64,000 nucleotides of DNA, taken from Myxococcus eversor. Its GTDB lineage: Bacteria; Myxococcota; Myxococcia; Myxococcales; Myxococcaceae. Location: NCBI RefSeq assembly GCF_010894455.1, contig NZ_JAAIXY010000002.1, positions 124,001 through 188,000 on the forward strand, written 5' to 3'. The notes under the pieces are model-generated. The model was not told the origin of the DNA. It did not search any database and was given only the letters and a program-made list of their open reading frames with translations. Every line of letters begins with the position of its first letter. Positions within the stretch are counted from its first letter, which is position 1. The position numbers and the translations under genes are program-made. Below, piece after piece: positions 1-9,848 of this stretch.

Positions 1-2
1 GG

Positions 3-1634
<1,632 letters not shown>

Positions 1635-1650
1635 CCGGGAGCCGCGCGCC

Positions 1651-2313
1651 ATGGGCTCGTCCTGGAAGGTGCTTCAGCTGGCGGACTCGGGGTTTCCCAC
1701 GGGGGGCTTCGCGCACTCGGGGGGACTGGAGGCGGCGGTGCAGGCGGGCGAGGTGCGCGGCGCGCCGGAGCTGCGCCGCTTCGCGCGGGAGCTGCTGTGG
1801 CAGGCGGGGTATGGAGCGCTGCCGCTGTTGAGCGCGGCGCATCGCGAGCCGTCGCGACTGCCGGAGCTGGACGCGCGCGCGGAGGCGTTCCTCACCAGCC
1901 ACGTGGCGCACCGGGCGAGCCGCACGCAGGGCCGCGCGTTCCTGGACACGTGCGCGCGCATCTTCCCGGGGCCGGTGGGCCCACTGCGCGAGTCAGCGCG
2001 GGCGGCGGGGCTGGGCTTCCACCACGCGCCGGTGTTCGGCGCGGTGTTGAACGTGTTGGAGGTGGAGCTGGCGGAGGCGCAGCGGCTGCATCTGTCATTG
2101 ACGCTGAGAGGCACGCTGTCGGCGGCGGTGCGGTTGGGCATCATCGGCACGCACGAGTCGCACCAGCTCCAGCATCAGGCGGCGACGTTGTTGGACACGG
2201 TGTGGGAGCGCTGCGCGGGGCTGGGGTTGGAGGAGCTGGCGCAGCCGTCTCCGTTGTTGGACTTGCTGGGTTCCACGCACGACCGGCTCTATTCGAGACT
2301 CTTCCTGTCCTGA
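1651..2313 (+). CDS. ureF: Urease accessory protein UreF
   Basis: UreF joins UreD/H and UreG in the chaperone complex that loads nickel into the urease alpha subunit, and gates GTP hydrolysis by UreG. The 220-residue length is normal for the family. The N-terminal signature (LQLADSGFPTGGFAHSGGLE) is typical, and the protein is helical throughout, ending in a DRLYSRLFLS tail like that of other UreF proteins. The ATG lies 16 bases after the ureC stop, and ureG starts 12 bases after its own stop, so it is translated from the same message. No ureD/H is seen in the window; it may lie upstream. Confidence 0.93.
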   Translation: MGSSWKVLQLADSGFPTGGFAHSGGLEAAVQAGEVRGAPELRRFARELLWQAGYGALPLLSAAHREPSRLPELDARAEAFLTSHVAHRASRTQGRAFLDTCARIFPGPVGPLRESARAAGLGFHHAPVFGAVLNVLEVELAEAQRLHLSLTLRGTLSAAVRLGIIGTHESHQLQHQAATLLDTVWERCAGLGLEELAQPSPLLDLLGSTHDRLYSRLFLS

Positions 2314-2325
2314 GGTGAAGCGCAC

Positions 2326-3063
2326 ATGCACGACGATGACCACCGCGGCCATGGCCATGACGACGAGCACGACCACACGCATGAGGAGTGGGACCATCCG
2401 GGCCACTTCGAGGAGCGGGAGGAGCCGAAGAAGCGCGACTACCAGTCGAGGGCCTTCACCATCGGCATTGGCGGGCCGGTGGGCAGTGGGAAGACGGCGC
2501 TGGTGCTGGCGCTGTGCCGCAGGCTGCGCGAGCGCTACCGGCTGGGCGTGGTGACGAACGACATCTTCACCAAGGAGGACGCGGAGTTCCTGGTCCGCAA
2601 CCACGCGCTGTCGCCGGAGCGAATCAAGGCGGTGGAGACGGGAGGGTGCCCACACGCGGCGATTCGCGAGGACATCAGCCACAACCTGCTGGCGCTGGAG
2701 CAGTTGATGGAGGAGCTGACGCCGGAGCTGCTGATTGTGGAGAGCGGCGGCGACAACCTGGCGGCGCAGTACAGCCGGGAGCTGGCGGACTACACGGTGT
2801 ATGTCATTGACGTGGCGGGAGGGGACAAGGTGCCACGCAAGGGCGGGCCGGGAATCACGCAGTCGGACCTGCTCATCATCAACAAGACGGACCTGGCGCC
2901 GCACGTGGGCGCGGACCTGGGAGTGATGGAGCGCGACGCGAAGAAGATGCGCGGCAGCGGGCCCTTCGTCTTCACCCAGGTCACCAAGGACGTGGGCCTG
3001 GACGAGGTCGTCGAACACCTGCTCACCGCGTGGAAGCAGCGCACCGGGGCCCGCGCGTCCTGA
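2326..3063 (+). CDS. ureG: Urease accessory GTPase UreG with His-rich nickel-binding N-terminus
   Basis: UreG is the SIMIBI-class GTPase that supplies nickel to urease. The P-loop GPVGSGKT is at residues 50-57, followed by the switch region [13 protein letters not shown], the metal-binding CPH motif in [13 protein letters not shown], and ESGGDNLAA. The first 27 residues hold nine histidines among Asp/Glu ([20 protein letters not shown]), an extension found in UreG proteins of some bacteria where it stores or delivers nickel and may take over part of the job of UreE. The 245-residue length is the ~205-residue core plus this tail. It is the last gene of the urease operon seen here; a GC-rich hairpin follows. 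Confidence 0.96.
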   Translation: MHDDDHRGHGHDDEHDHTHEEWDHPGHFEEREEPKKRDYQSRAFTIGIGGPVGSGKTALVLALCRRLRERYRLGVVTNDIFTKEDAEFLVRNHALSPERIKAVETGGCPHAAIREDISHNLLALEQLMEELTPELLIVESGGDNLAAQYSRELADYTVYVIDVAGGDKVPRKGGPGITQSDLLIINKTDLAPHVGADLGVMERDAKKMRGSGPFVFTQVTKDVGLDEVVEHLLTAWKQRTGARAS

Positions 3064-3086
3064 CCCGGCGGTTCATGATGCTGTGA

Positions 3087-3106
3087 GGGCGCTCGATGGA
3101 GCGTCC
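3087..3106 (+). terminator. GC-rich hairpin after ureG (possible terminator)
   Basis: GGGCGCTC and GAGCGTCC form an 8-bp stem with one mismatch around a GATG loop, 23 bases after the ureG stop. There is no T-run after it, so it is only a candidate end of the urease transcript before the toxin gene that starts at 3138. Confidence 0.3.
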
Positions 3107-3137
3107 GACGAAGTGAACTCGCATCAAGAGGCTCCGC

Positions 3138-4487
3138 ATGTCACCACGAGGGGTGCTTCCCCTGCTGCTCTTGATGGTGGTCGGCTGCGGAGGTGCGAGC
3201 AGAACCGTGCGCCTGGAGACAGTCTCGGGCGAGCCCATCACCTTCACCCCACGCCCCCATGACGTTGCGGTCGTGGAACTGGATGAGGACGACTTCACGA
3301 AGGCAATCGCGAGTCTGGGTCGGGGTGTGCGCAGGTCCGCACAACCTGGGTCGGCTGCTCGTCGGCTGTTGGGGCCCCCCTCGCATGAGGCTTACGCGAA
3401 CGTGCGTGGACGCTTGGGCCTCGTGTCTATCGGCGACCACCCCAGCGAGGCCTGGAGGCCAGAAGCAGACTCAGTGCTGACGCGGGCTTATGGTCGCTGG
3501 TGCGAGCAGACGCAGCACGCCCGAGACTGCCTTCGGCTGCTGGAGGATGGCCCCACGCTCGACGAAGAGGCCAGACGCACCATCGCTCTTCATTTCGCCC
3601 TCGGCTCGGTCCTGCGGGAGACCCAAGAAGCGCTGGTTGAGATGGCGGACCCCATCGCGGTGCGGAACACGATTATGACTGCCATGAGCGTGTATCTCGG
3701 CCTCTGGTTGCTACCCGAGCCCGTGAGCAAAGGCGTGGCCGCCACCCTGACAGCATGTCTCATCGCATACTTGGGCATCGATACCGTCTGGAGCCTGATT
3801 GCAGGCTGGCAGCGCCTCGCGGAAGACGTCGGGCACGCCACGACCTTCGACGAACTGCGCGCAGCCGGCGAAAGCTACGGCGAGGTCCTCGGCGAGAATT
3901 CGGCACGTGTATTCATCATGCTCGCGACGGCTGCCGTGGGAAGCACAGCGGGGCTGGCAACCAAGGCACCAGGACTTCCGGGCTCCGTCCAGGCCATGCG
4001 ACTGGCCGAGGTCCAGGGCGGTTTCCGCTTCGCGGCGCTCGCGGAGGTCGGCGCGGTGGCTATTCCCGCCGAGGGCGCAATCACCATCGCGCTCGCACCT
4101 GGCGCACTGGCAATGTCAGCCCGCGAAACGAGCGCCACCAGCATTGCTCCGGTCGACACAGAGGGCCCCTGGCATCACATTGCTTCCGACAAGTTCGGCA
4201 CGTCCACCAACAACGGAGGCCCTTGGACGCCCAGGTATCAAGAAGTCTTCGACCGGGCGGGCATGTCGCTCGACGACGCGGCGAACCTGGTCCGAGTCCC
4301 CGGCCACAAGGGGCCTCATCCAAGGCAGTACCATGAAGAGGTCTACGAGCGACTGGACGAGGCCACCTCGACCTGCAAGAGCATCGAGCGCTGCCGAGAA
4401 GCGCTGACCAGGATTCTCGGGATGTTGGCTCGCGAGGTCGCGAAGACGGGGACACGACTCAACCGGTGGGTCACCCGAACTGAATGA
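3138..4487 (+). CDS. SitA5-like lipoprotein polymorphic toxin with C-terminal AHH/HNH-type nuclease domain
   Basis: The 449-residue protein starts with a lipoprotein signal peptide (lipobox VVGC, Cys about residue 17). A central region has two hydrophobic stretches around residues 180-225. Its last ~105 residues look like an AHH-family nuclease (HNH/ENDO VII superfamily): WHHIASDKFG, then TPRYQEVFDRAGMSLDD, ANLVRVPGHKGPHPRQYH. Myxobacterial SitA toxins are lipoproteins passed to kin by TraA/B outer-membrane exchange; they kill recipients that lack the matching immunity protein. The long N-terminal module resembles the family labelled SitA5, recalled rather than searched. The next gene, 15 bases on, encodes an Imm11-like protein, as expected for a toxin/immunity pair. 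The nuclease assignment is fairly firm; the exact Sit family number is less so. Confidence 0.8.
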   Translation: MSPRGVLPLLLLMVVGCGGASRTVRLETVSGEPITFTPRPHDVAVVELDEDDFTKAIASLGRGVRRSAQPGSAARRLLGPPSHEAYANVRGRLGLVSIGDHPSEAWRPEADSVLTRAYGRWCEQTQHARDCLRLLEDGPTLDEEARRTIALHFALGSVLRETQEALVEMADPIAVRNTIMTAMSVYLGLWLLPEPVSKGVAATLTACLIAYLGIDTVWSLIAGWQRLAEDVGHATTFDELRAAGESYGEVLGENSARVFIMLATAAVGSTAGLATKAPGLPGSVQAMRLAEVQGGFRFAALAEVGAVAIPAEGAITIALAPGALAMSARETSATSIAPVDTEGPWHHIASDKFGTSTNNGGPWTPRYQEVFDRAGMSLDDAANLVRVPGHKGPHPRQYHEEVYERLDEATSTCKSIERCREALTRILGMLAREVAKTGTRLNRWVTRTE

Positions 4488-4502
4488 CGGAAGATTGACT
4501 TC

Positions 4503-5084
4503 ATGCCGAAGCGGTTCTTCAAACTGACTGATGACGTGTACCTCGCCGGCCGGTGGGAACTGGGGCACCCGCTCGACCAGGAGGGCCAGAAGATTGAGGA
4601 CCCATGGCGGTTCAGGAGCGGGCATCCGACTGAATCCACTGAGCGCATCCAGATTCCCGTCAAGCACCCAGGCAAGCCGCTCGATTACTCACACGCGGCA
4701 TTCAGCCTCCCCGTCATCCATGCGAAGGCGGCACCCCTCTTCACCGCATTGGCACCCGACGACGTGCAGCTTTTTCCCGTGGAACTCGACTCCCCGGAAC
4801 AACACTTCATCCTCAACGCCACTCGCTTGGTGAAGTGCATCGACGATACGGCGAGCGAAGAGGTGCGGTACTGGACTCCGGAGGATGGGTTGCCCGAGAA
4901 GGTGGGCACATACGCCTCGGTAGCCGGGATGCGCATCGACCCGATACAGGTGGGAAGCGCCAAGGTCTTCCGCACCTGGGGTTGGACGGTGGCCCTGGTT
5001 GTCTCCGAAGAAATCAAAGAGGCCATGGAGCGAGCGGGTATCACCGGCGCGAAGTTCACGGACGTGACGGGACCCGCGCGGTAG
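4503..5084 (+). CDS. Imm11-like (DUF1629-type) immunity protein for the upstream toxin
   Basis: This 193-residue soluble protein has no signal peptide. Its start (MPKRFFKLTDDVYLAGRWEL) and its end (EEIKEAMERAGITGAKFTDV) match the pattern of the Imm11/DUF1629 immunity family, in which a closing helix ends in G-x-KF. It lies 15 bases downstream of the SitA-type toxin on the same strand, the standard toxin-then-immunity order. It is inferred to bind and block the AHH-type nuclease in the cytoplasm. The family call rests on recognised patterns; the pairing rests on position. Confidence 0.75.
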   Translation: MPKRFFKLTDDVYLAGRWELGHPLDQEGQKIEDPWRFRSGHPTESTERIQIPVKHPGKPLDYSHAAFSLPVIHAKAAPLFTALAPDDVQLFPVELDSPEQHFILNATRLVKCIDDTASEEVRYWTPEDGLPEKVGTYASVAGMRIDPIQVGSAKVFRTWGWTVALVVSEEIKEAMERAGITGAKFTDVTGPAR

Positions 5085-5193
5085 CCACCGTTTCCGTCGG
5101 GGCCGCCGCGAACCCTTCTCACGGTCCGAGGGGGCATGGCCCACATCAGTTGCCTTCCACCGTCCAGAGCCTGGGAGGCACTGTCGATGCGAC

Positions 5194-5577
5194 TCAAATC
5201 ACGGTGTCGCCATCCACCTGGAGAATCAGCGGATCTTTCTCACGGGCCGCGGGGTCATAGGCCACATCCAACACCGTGCCGGCTGTCAGCTGGCCGATGC
5301 GCTCACGCCCTTCCACGAAACGCACCTGCTCCAGGAGCCAGTCCTTGCCCGGCTCCCCTTCGTGCATCAGGAGCGACATTTTGAGGGTCGCCTCCTCCTG
5401 CGGGAACATGGACCCGGTGTCGACTTCGCGCAACGTGGCCTTCACCCGTCGGCCATGGGTGAGGATCCAGTTCCGCCTGTGGCGCTGCTTCCGGACCGCC
5501 TTGATGGCCAGTGCCCCCACATAGATGACCAGCAGATTGATGACGGCCCAAAGCCACGGATGGGGATGATCAAACAT
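5194..5577 (-). CDS. Small membrane-anchored protein, DUF3592-like
   Basis: A 127-residue protein with one N-terminal membrane segment (about residues 9-27, WAVINLLVIYVGALAIKAV) followed by a basic stretch and a soluble beta-rich domain. The layout, with GRRVKATLREVDTG and a later LDVAYDP motif, resembles DUF3592-type proteins of unknown function. I chose the ATG at 5577 over the TTG 18 bases upstream because a strong GGGGG-type ribosome-binding site (GAAGGGGGG) sits directly before it. It converges with the immunity gene to its left and lies just downstream of the ABC permease. Function unknown. Confidence 0.6.
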   Translation of the reverse strand: MFDHPHPWLWAVINLLVIYVGALAIKAVRKQRHRRNWILTHGRRVKATLREVDTGSMFPQEEATLKMSLLMHEGEPGKDWLLEQVRFVEGRERIGQLTAGTVLDVAYDPAAREKDPLILQVDGDTVI

Positions 5578-5655
5578 GGCGCCCCCTTCGAACAATGCGC
5601 CCAGGATATTCCCACCCAGGCCGTCAACACCACCAGGACACCGCGCCGCGCGCGG

Positions 5656-8106
5656 TTACTCGGCCCGCAACGCGACCAGTGGGGAGACCCTCGTCGCCCG
5701 TCGTGCCGGCAGATAGCAGGCCAGGAGCGCACAGAATGTCAGCAGCAACGACACCCCCACGAAGGTCCACGGGTCCGTCGCGGTGATGCCGTACAGCCAG
5801 CGCTCCAGCACCTGCGTGAGCACGAGCGAGCCCACCAGACCCAGCGCCACGCCCACGCAGGTGCGGCGAATCCCCTGCCGCAACACCAACCACAGCACAT
5901 CCGAGGCCTGCGCACCCAGCGCCGCCCTCACGCCGAACTCGTGCGTGCGCTGCGCCACGGTGTACGCCATCACGCCGCCCAGTCCGAGCAGCGTCAGCAC
6001 CAGCGCCACCGCCGCGAACGCGCCCAGCAGCAACGTCACGAAGCGCTGCGGCACCAGGGCCTCCTCGATGAAGCCCTCCACCGTCCGCGCTCCCGCCAGT
6101 GGCACCCCGGCGTCCAGCGCGCGCACCTCCGCGCGGACCGTGGCCAGGAGCGATAGCGGCTCGCTCGACGTCCGCAGGAACACCGTCAGCGCGTTGAGTG
6201 GGAACTGGGCATGAGGGACATACACCTCGGGCTCCGGCGGTGCGCCGAGCCCCTGGTGCCTCACGTCCCGCACCACGCCGACAATCTCCTTCGGCGCCTC
6301 GCCGCCCCACCCCAGCTTCAGCCGACGCCCCAGCGGGGCCTGTCCGTCCAGGTATCGCCGCACGAAGGCTTCATTCACCATCACCACGGAGGGGCTCGTC
6401 CGGTCATCGCCCACCGCGAAGTCCCGACCCGCGACACGGCCGATGCCCAGGGTGCGGAAGTAGTCGAGCCCCACGAAGCGCAGCCGCGCCTCGTCCTTGC
6501 GCACGGGAGCCCCTTCCACCTGCACGCTGGTGCCGTTGTTCATCCCGCTCAACGGGAGCCCCTCGGCGGTGCTCACGGAGAGCACGCCGGGCATCCCGCG
6601 CAGCCGGTCCACCAACCGCGCATAGAAGCCCGTCACGCTCGCCGAGCGCATCGGATAGCGGGACACGGGCAGGTCCAGGCTCACCGCCAGCACCCCGCGC
6701 GTCTCGAACCCCGGGTCCACGTGCGTGAGCCTCACCAGGCTGTTCACCAACAGGGCCGCGCCCACGAGCAGCACCAGCGCGAGCGCCGTCTGCGCCACCA
6801 CCAGCGCACCGCGCAATCGCATCGCCGAGCGTCCACCCGTGGTTCCCCGAGCCGCGTCCTTGAGCGCCTCGCGAAGCCCCGGCTCCGTGCCACTCAGCGC
6901 GGGCACCAGCCCACACGCGAGCGCCGTGAGCAGTGAGAGCAACACCGCGAACCCCAGGGCGACGGCGTCCACGCGCACCTCGTCGAGCCGAGGCACCTCC
7001 GCCGGAGCGAACGCCTGAATCACATCCACGCCCCACACGGCGAGCAGCAGGCCCAGCGCGCCGCCCAGGGAGGACAGCACCAGGCTCTCCGTCAGCATCC
7101 ACTGCACCACGCGCGCGCGGCTCGCTCCCAACGCGAGTCTCACCGCCACCTCACGCCGTCGCACCGTGGCACGGGCCAGCAGCAGATTCGCCACGTTGAC
7201 GCAGCCGATGAGCAGCACACAGGCCACCGCGCCGAACAGCAGCAACAGCACCGGCCGGACGGGGCCGACCAGTCGCTCCAGCCCGGAGACGACCTCGACT
7301 CCGGTGAACGTGCCGCTGTCCGGATGGGCCGTCTCCAGCTCCTTCGCGAGCGCGCTCAGCTCCTGCCGCGCGGTCTCCACGGAGACGCCCCGCTTCAGCC
7401 GGCCCAGGGCCGCGTCGTAGCGCATGTAGCCACGGCTGGACGGAATGGTACCGCCGTACACGCTGGGCTCCGCGTCCACCGCCACGCTCACCCACAGGTC
7501 CGCGGGCTCGTGCAGCAGCGGGAAGCTGAAGCCCTCGGGCAACACACCGACGATGGTGAACGACAGGTCATCCAGTCGCACCACGCGCCCCAACACGCCC
7601 GAATCCCCCGCGCCCGCGCCAGGGAAGTGCTTGCGCCAGAACGCATGGCTCAACACCACCGGCCGTGCGCCCTCGGGCCCACCTCCGGGTCGGTCCTCCT
7701 CGGGGAGGAAGGTGCGCCCCAACAGGGGCGACGTGCCCAGCAACGGGAACAGGTCCGAGGAGGCGATGACACCGGTGACGCGCGTGGCCTCACCGTCACC
7801 GCTCAGCGTGAAGCGGGTGGACGTGTAGACAGCGAGCCGCTCGAAGGACGTGCTGCCCGAGCGCCAGTCGAGCAGGTTCGGATACGCGACTCCGCCCAGC
7901 TCACCCGGCTTCGCCTGCTGCACGACGACCAGTCGCTCCGGCTCGGAGTACGGCAGCGGGTTGAGCAGCACGGCGTGGAGCACGGAGAAGAGACTCACGT
8001 TCGCGCCGATGCCCAGCGCGAGCACCGCCACCGCCACCAGCGTGAAGCCAGGAGCGCGCCTCAGCCCGCGCGCGGCATACCGAAGGTCCTGCCAGACTGC
8101 CGTCAT
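5656..8106 (-). CDS. ADOP-family ABC transporter permease (MacB-like core plus two FtsX domains)
   Basis: The 816-residue inner-membrane protein opens with MTAVWQDLRYAARGLRRAPG, the hallmark of the acidobacterial duplicated orphan permease (ADOP) family. It has a first membrane helix (residues ~20-45), a periplasmic MacB core, three helices of the first FtsX domain, a second periplasmic core and a final FtsX domain ending in CYLPARRATRVSPLVALRAE. ADOP permeases often lie apart from any ATPase gene, and none is seen here. The frame is open far upstream, but the family start and the lack of similarity before it place the start at 8106. Substrate unknown; related MacB-type machines move peptides, lipoproteins or drugs. 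Confidence 0.9.
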   Translation of the reverse strand: MTAVWQDLRYAARGLRRAPGFTLVAVAVLALGIGANVSLFSVLHAVLLNPLPYSEPERLVVVQQAKPGELGGVAYPNLLDWRSGSTSFERLAVYTSTRFTLSGDGEATRVTGVIASSDLFPLLGTSPLLGRTFLPEEDRPGGGPEGARPVVLSHAFWRKHFPGAGAGDSGVLGRVVRLDDLSFTIVGVLPEGFSFPLLHEPADLWVSVAVDAEPSVYGGTIPSSRGYMRYDAALGRLKRGVSVETARQELSALAKELETAHPDSGTFTGVEVVSGLERLVGPVRPVLLLLFGAVACVLLIGCVNVANLLLARATVRRREVAVRLALGASRARVVQWMLTESLVLSSLGGALGLLLAVWGVDVIQAFAPAEVPRLDEVRVDAVALGFAVLLSLLTALACGLVPALSGTEPGLREALKDAARGTTGGRSAMRLRGALVVAQTALALVLLVGAALLVNSLVRLTHVDPGFETRGVLAVSLDLPVSRYPMRSASVTGFYARLVDRLRGMPGVLSVSTAEGLPLSGMNNGTSVQVEGAPVRKDEARLRFVGLDYFRTLGIGRVAGRDFAVGDDRTSPSVVMVNEAFVRRYLDGQAPLGRRLKLGWGGEAPKEIVGVVRDVRHQGLGAPPEPEVYVPHAQFPLNALTVFLRTSSEPLSLLATVRAEVRALDAGVPLAGARTVEGFIEEALVPQRFVTLLLGAFAAVALVLTLLGLGGVMAYTVAQRTHEFGVRAALGAQASDVLWLVLRQGIRRTCVGVALGLVGSLVLTQVLERWLYGITATDPWTFVGVSLLLTFCALLACYLPARRATRVSPLVALRAE

Positions 8107-8437
8107 GCCGCGCGCTCCGTTCCGGGGATGCCGCTCCCCGGTATGGAATAAGCGTGCCACGGAGCGCCCCCCGCCTGGCACTCCAGCGGGCTCCTGGGCG
8201 CACCACTTATGGGACAAGCCAATCCCACCCGTGGAACACGAAGTGGGGCCTGCCAGCGCCTCACTCGCGCTTCGTGGTGCATGACGGACGGGGAGACGAC
8301 GCCAAGGGCTCGCGCGGACCTCGCCGAAGCGTTGGGATGCGACCACTTCAGGTGAAGACTCCGGGGAGGACGGGTACCCACGACAGGAGAAATGGGCCAT
8401 ATCCGTCTTCGCGAACCCCCCTGAGACGACATCCTCC
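8107..8437. other. Divergent intergenic region, 331 bases
   Basis: This stretch separates the divergent ADOP permease and the HExxH lipoprotein, so it should carry both promoters. The permease frame stays open across it, but the translation there looks like noise (no signal peptide, no family match). I see no convincing promoter box, repeat or RNA structure. Confidence 0.5.
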
Positions 8438-9805
8438 ATGACCCTCCTTCATCTCGCGCGATGTGCCCTGCTCGGAACGCTGCTCTTGCTCACGGCCTGT
8501 GGCGACGAGGAGGACCCGTCGCCCGGTGACCCTGTCGACGCGGGTGTCCAGGGGCGCGACGCGGGAACAGATGCGGGGACCGATGGCGGGACGGATGCCG
8601 GGGCCGATGCTGGGCCTCCCATCGAGGTGCCCTCGATTCCCGCGCAGACGGTGACGCTGGGCGGGCAGTCCTACGTCGCCTATCAGCGCGCCGGGGACAC
8701 GTTCCGCATCGTCTGTCAGGCGCCCTGCCCCATCGAGGAGTCGTACATCTTCGCTCGCTACGCGGGCTTCCGCGCGGTGAAGGACGACCTGCTGTCACTC
8801 ACGGGGGTCGACGTGACGCCGAAGATGATGCCGGTGGACATCCACCTCGCCTCGGACAGCGTGTGCGGGAGTCCGGGCAACCTCGCGGGCGCGTCGTTCA
8901 TGAACTCCACACCGGAAGGTCCAGGGCCCGGGTCGAACGTCTGCCTGTGGGAGTTGGAGGCATCGCGAGCACAGCCGCCCAACGTCCCGCGTCCCCTGAC
9001 GGTGGAGAACGCGCTGGCCCGCGCGAACCAGGTGCTGGTGGCACACGAGTACGCGCACGTCGTGTTCTTCCTGCGCCATGAGGTCTCTCACGAGTGGTTC
9101 GTGCGCGCGGTCTCCTACCGCGTCAGCGGAGACGCCCAGAGCCTGTGTGATGCGACGAACGAGCTGTTCGCACCCACGGCCTGGAACCTGTGCCAGCAGC
9201 ACGGGCTCGACTATCCGCAGCTCGCGGAGAGCGTGCGGCGAATCGACACGTTGTGGTCCAGAGGCGATGGGACGGAGGTCCTCTACCAGGGCGTTCCCCT
9301 CGCCACGTCCATGTACCAGTATCACCGCCTCCTGGACGGGCTCGCGGGCGAGGATACCTTCACGGGGCTGACGATGGCGGGAGAGCTGCGCCCGAACCAA
9401 TGCGGTGACGTGGCGAGCTTCACCCCTGCCGGCGGCACTATCTCCATGTATGGAGGGCGAGTGCACTGGGAGCTTCCAGCGGGGGCCGTGGCCGAGGGTT
9501 TTCATGTCGGGCCTGGAAGCTGGCGCTCGGGAATGGTGGTGCCGACCGGGTGGGAATCGTTCGCCGGGACGCACAACTACTCCTTCACGTTCGGGGAAGA
9601 ACCGCTCTTGAAGCAGGCTCGACTGACGGTGCGTTACGACCCAAGCCTCATGCCCACGGGCGCGTCCGAGTCCTCCCTCACGCTCTACTGGAAGCCCGCG
9701 GCGAGCATCGCGCAGGAGGTTCCGGGAGCGCAGGTGGACACGGCGGCGAACACCGTGAGCGGCACCGTGTCGCGGTTGGGGCGCTACATCGTCGCGCCGC
9801 GCTGA
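8438..9805 (+). CDS. Lipoprotein with HExxH motif, putative zinc metalloprotease-like
   Basis: A 455-residue lipoprotein: signal peptide with lipobox LTAC (Cys21), then a low-complexity Asp/Ala/Gly/Thr linker (residues ~35-62) common on myxobacterial surface lipoproteins. The central domain holds HEYAH at residues 203-207, inside a hydrophobic helix (LVAHEYAHVVFFL), which fits a gluzincin-type zinc site. A possible third ligand lies downstream but cannot be fixed by eye. The C-terminal ~130 residues look like a beta-sandwich of the kind that ends in RLGRYIVAPR (ZU5/GAIN-like). It is transcribed away from the ADOP permease. Protease activity is an inference from the motif; the family is not recognised. 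Confidence 0.7.
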   Translation: MTLLHLARCALLGTLLLLTACGDEEDPSPGDPVDAGVQGRDAGTDAGTDGGTDAGADAGPPIEVPSIPAQTVTLGGQSYVAYQRAGDTFRIVCQAPCPIEESYIFARYAGFRAVKDDLLSLTGVDVTPKMMPVDIHLASDSVCGSPGNLAGASFMNSTPEGPGPGSNVCLWELEASRAQPPNVPRPLTVENALARANQVLVAHEYAHVVFFLRHEVSHEWFVRAVSYRVSGDAQSLCDATNELFAPTAWNLCQQHGLDYPQLAESVRRIDTLWSRGDGTEVLYQGVPLATSMYQYHRLLDGLAGEDTFTGLTMAGELRPNQCGDVASFTPAGGTISMYGGRVHWELPAGAVAEGFHVGPGSWRSGMVVPTGWESFAGTHNYSFTFGEEPLLKQARLTVRYDPSLMPTGASESSLTLYWKPAASIAQEVPGAQVDTAANTVSGTVSRLGRYIVAPR

Positions 9806-9848
9806 GTGCAGGTAGACGTGAAGTCCGGGTGCTACGCTGCCGGGCATC

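Noticed and set aside
5596..5655. Possible extra small gene between the DUF3592-like gene and the ADOP permease
   Set aside because: Too short, no start with a ribosome-binding site, and no sensible translation.
8540..8625. Short GC-rich direct repeats (GATGCGGG-type)
   Set aside because: They encode the Asp/Ala/Gly linker of a lipoprotein, common low-complexity sequence in these bacteria.
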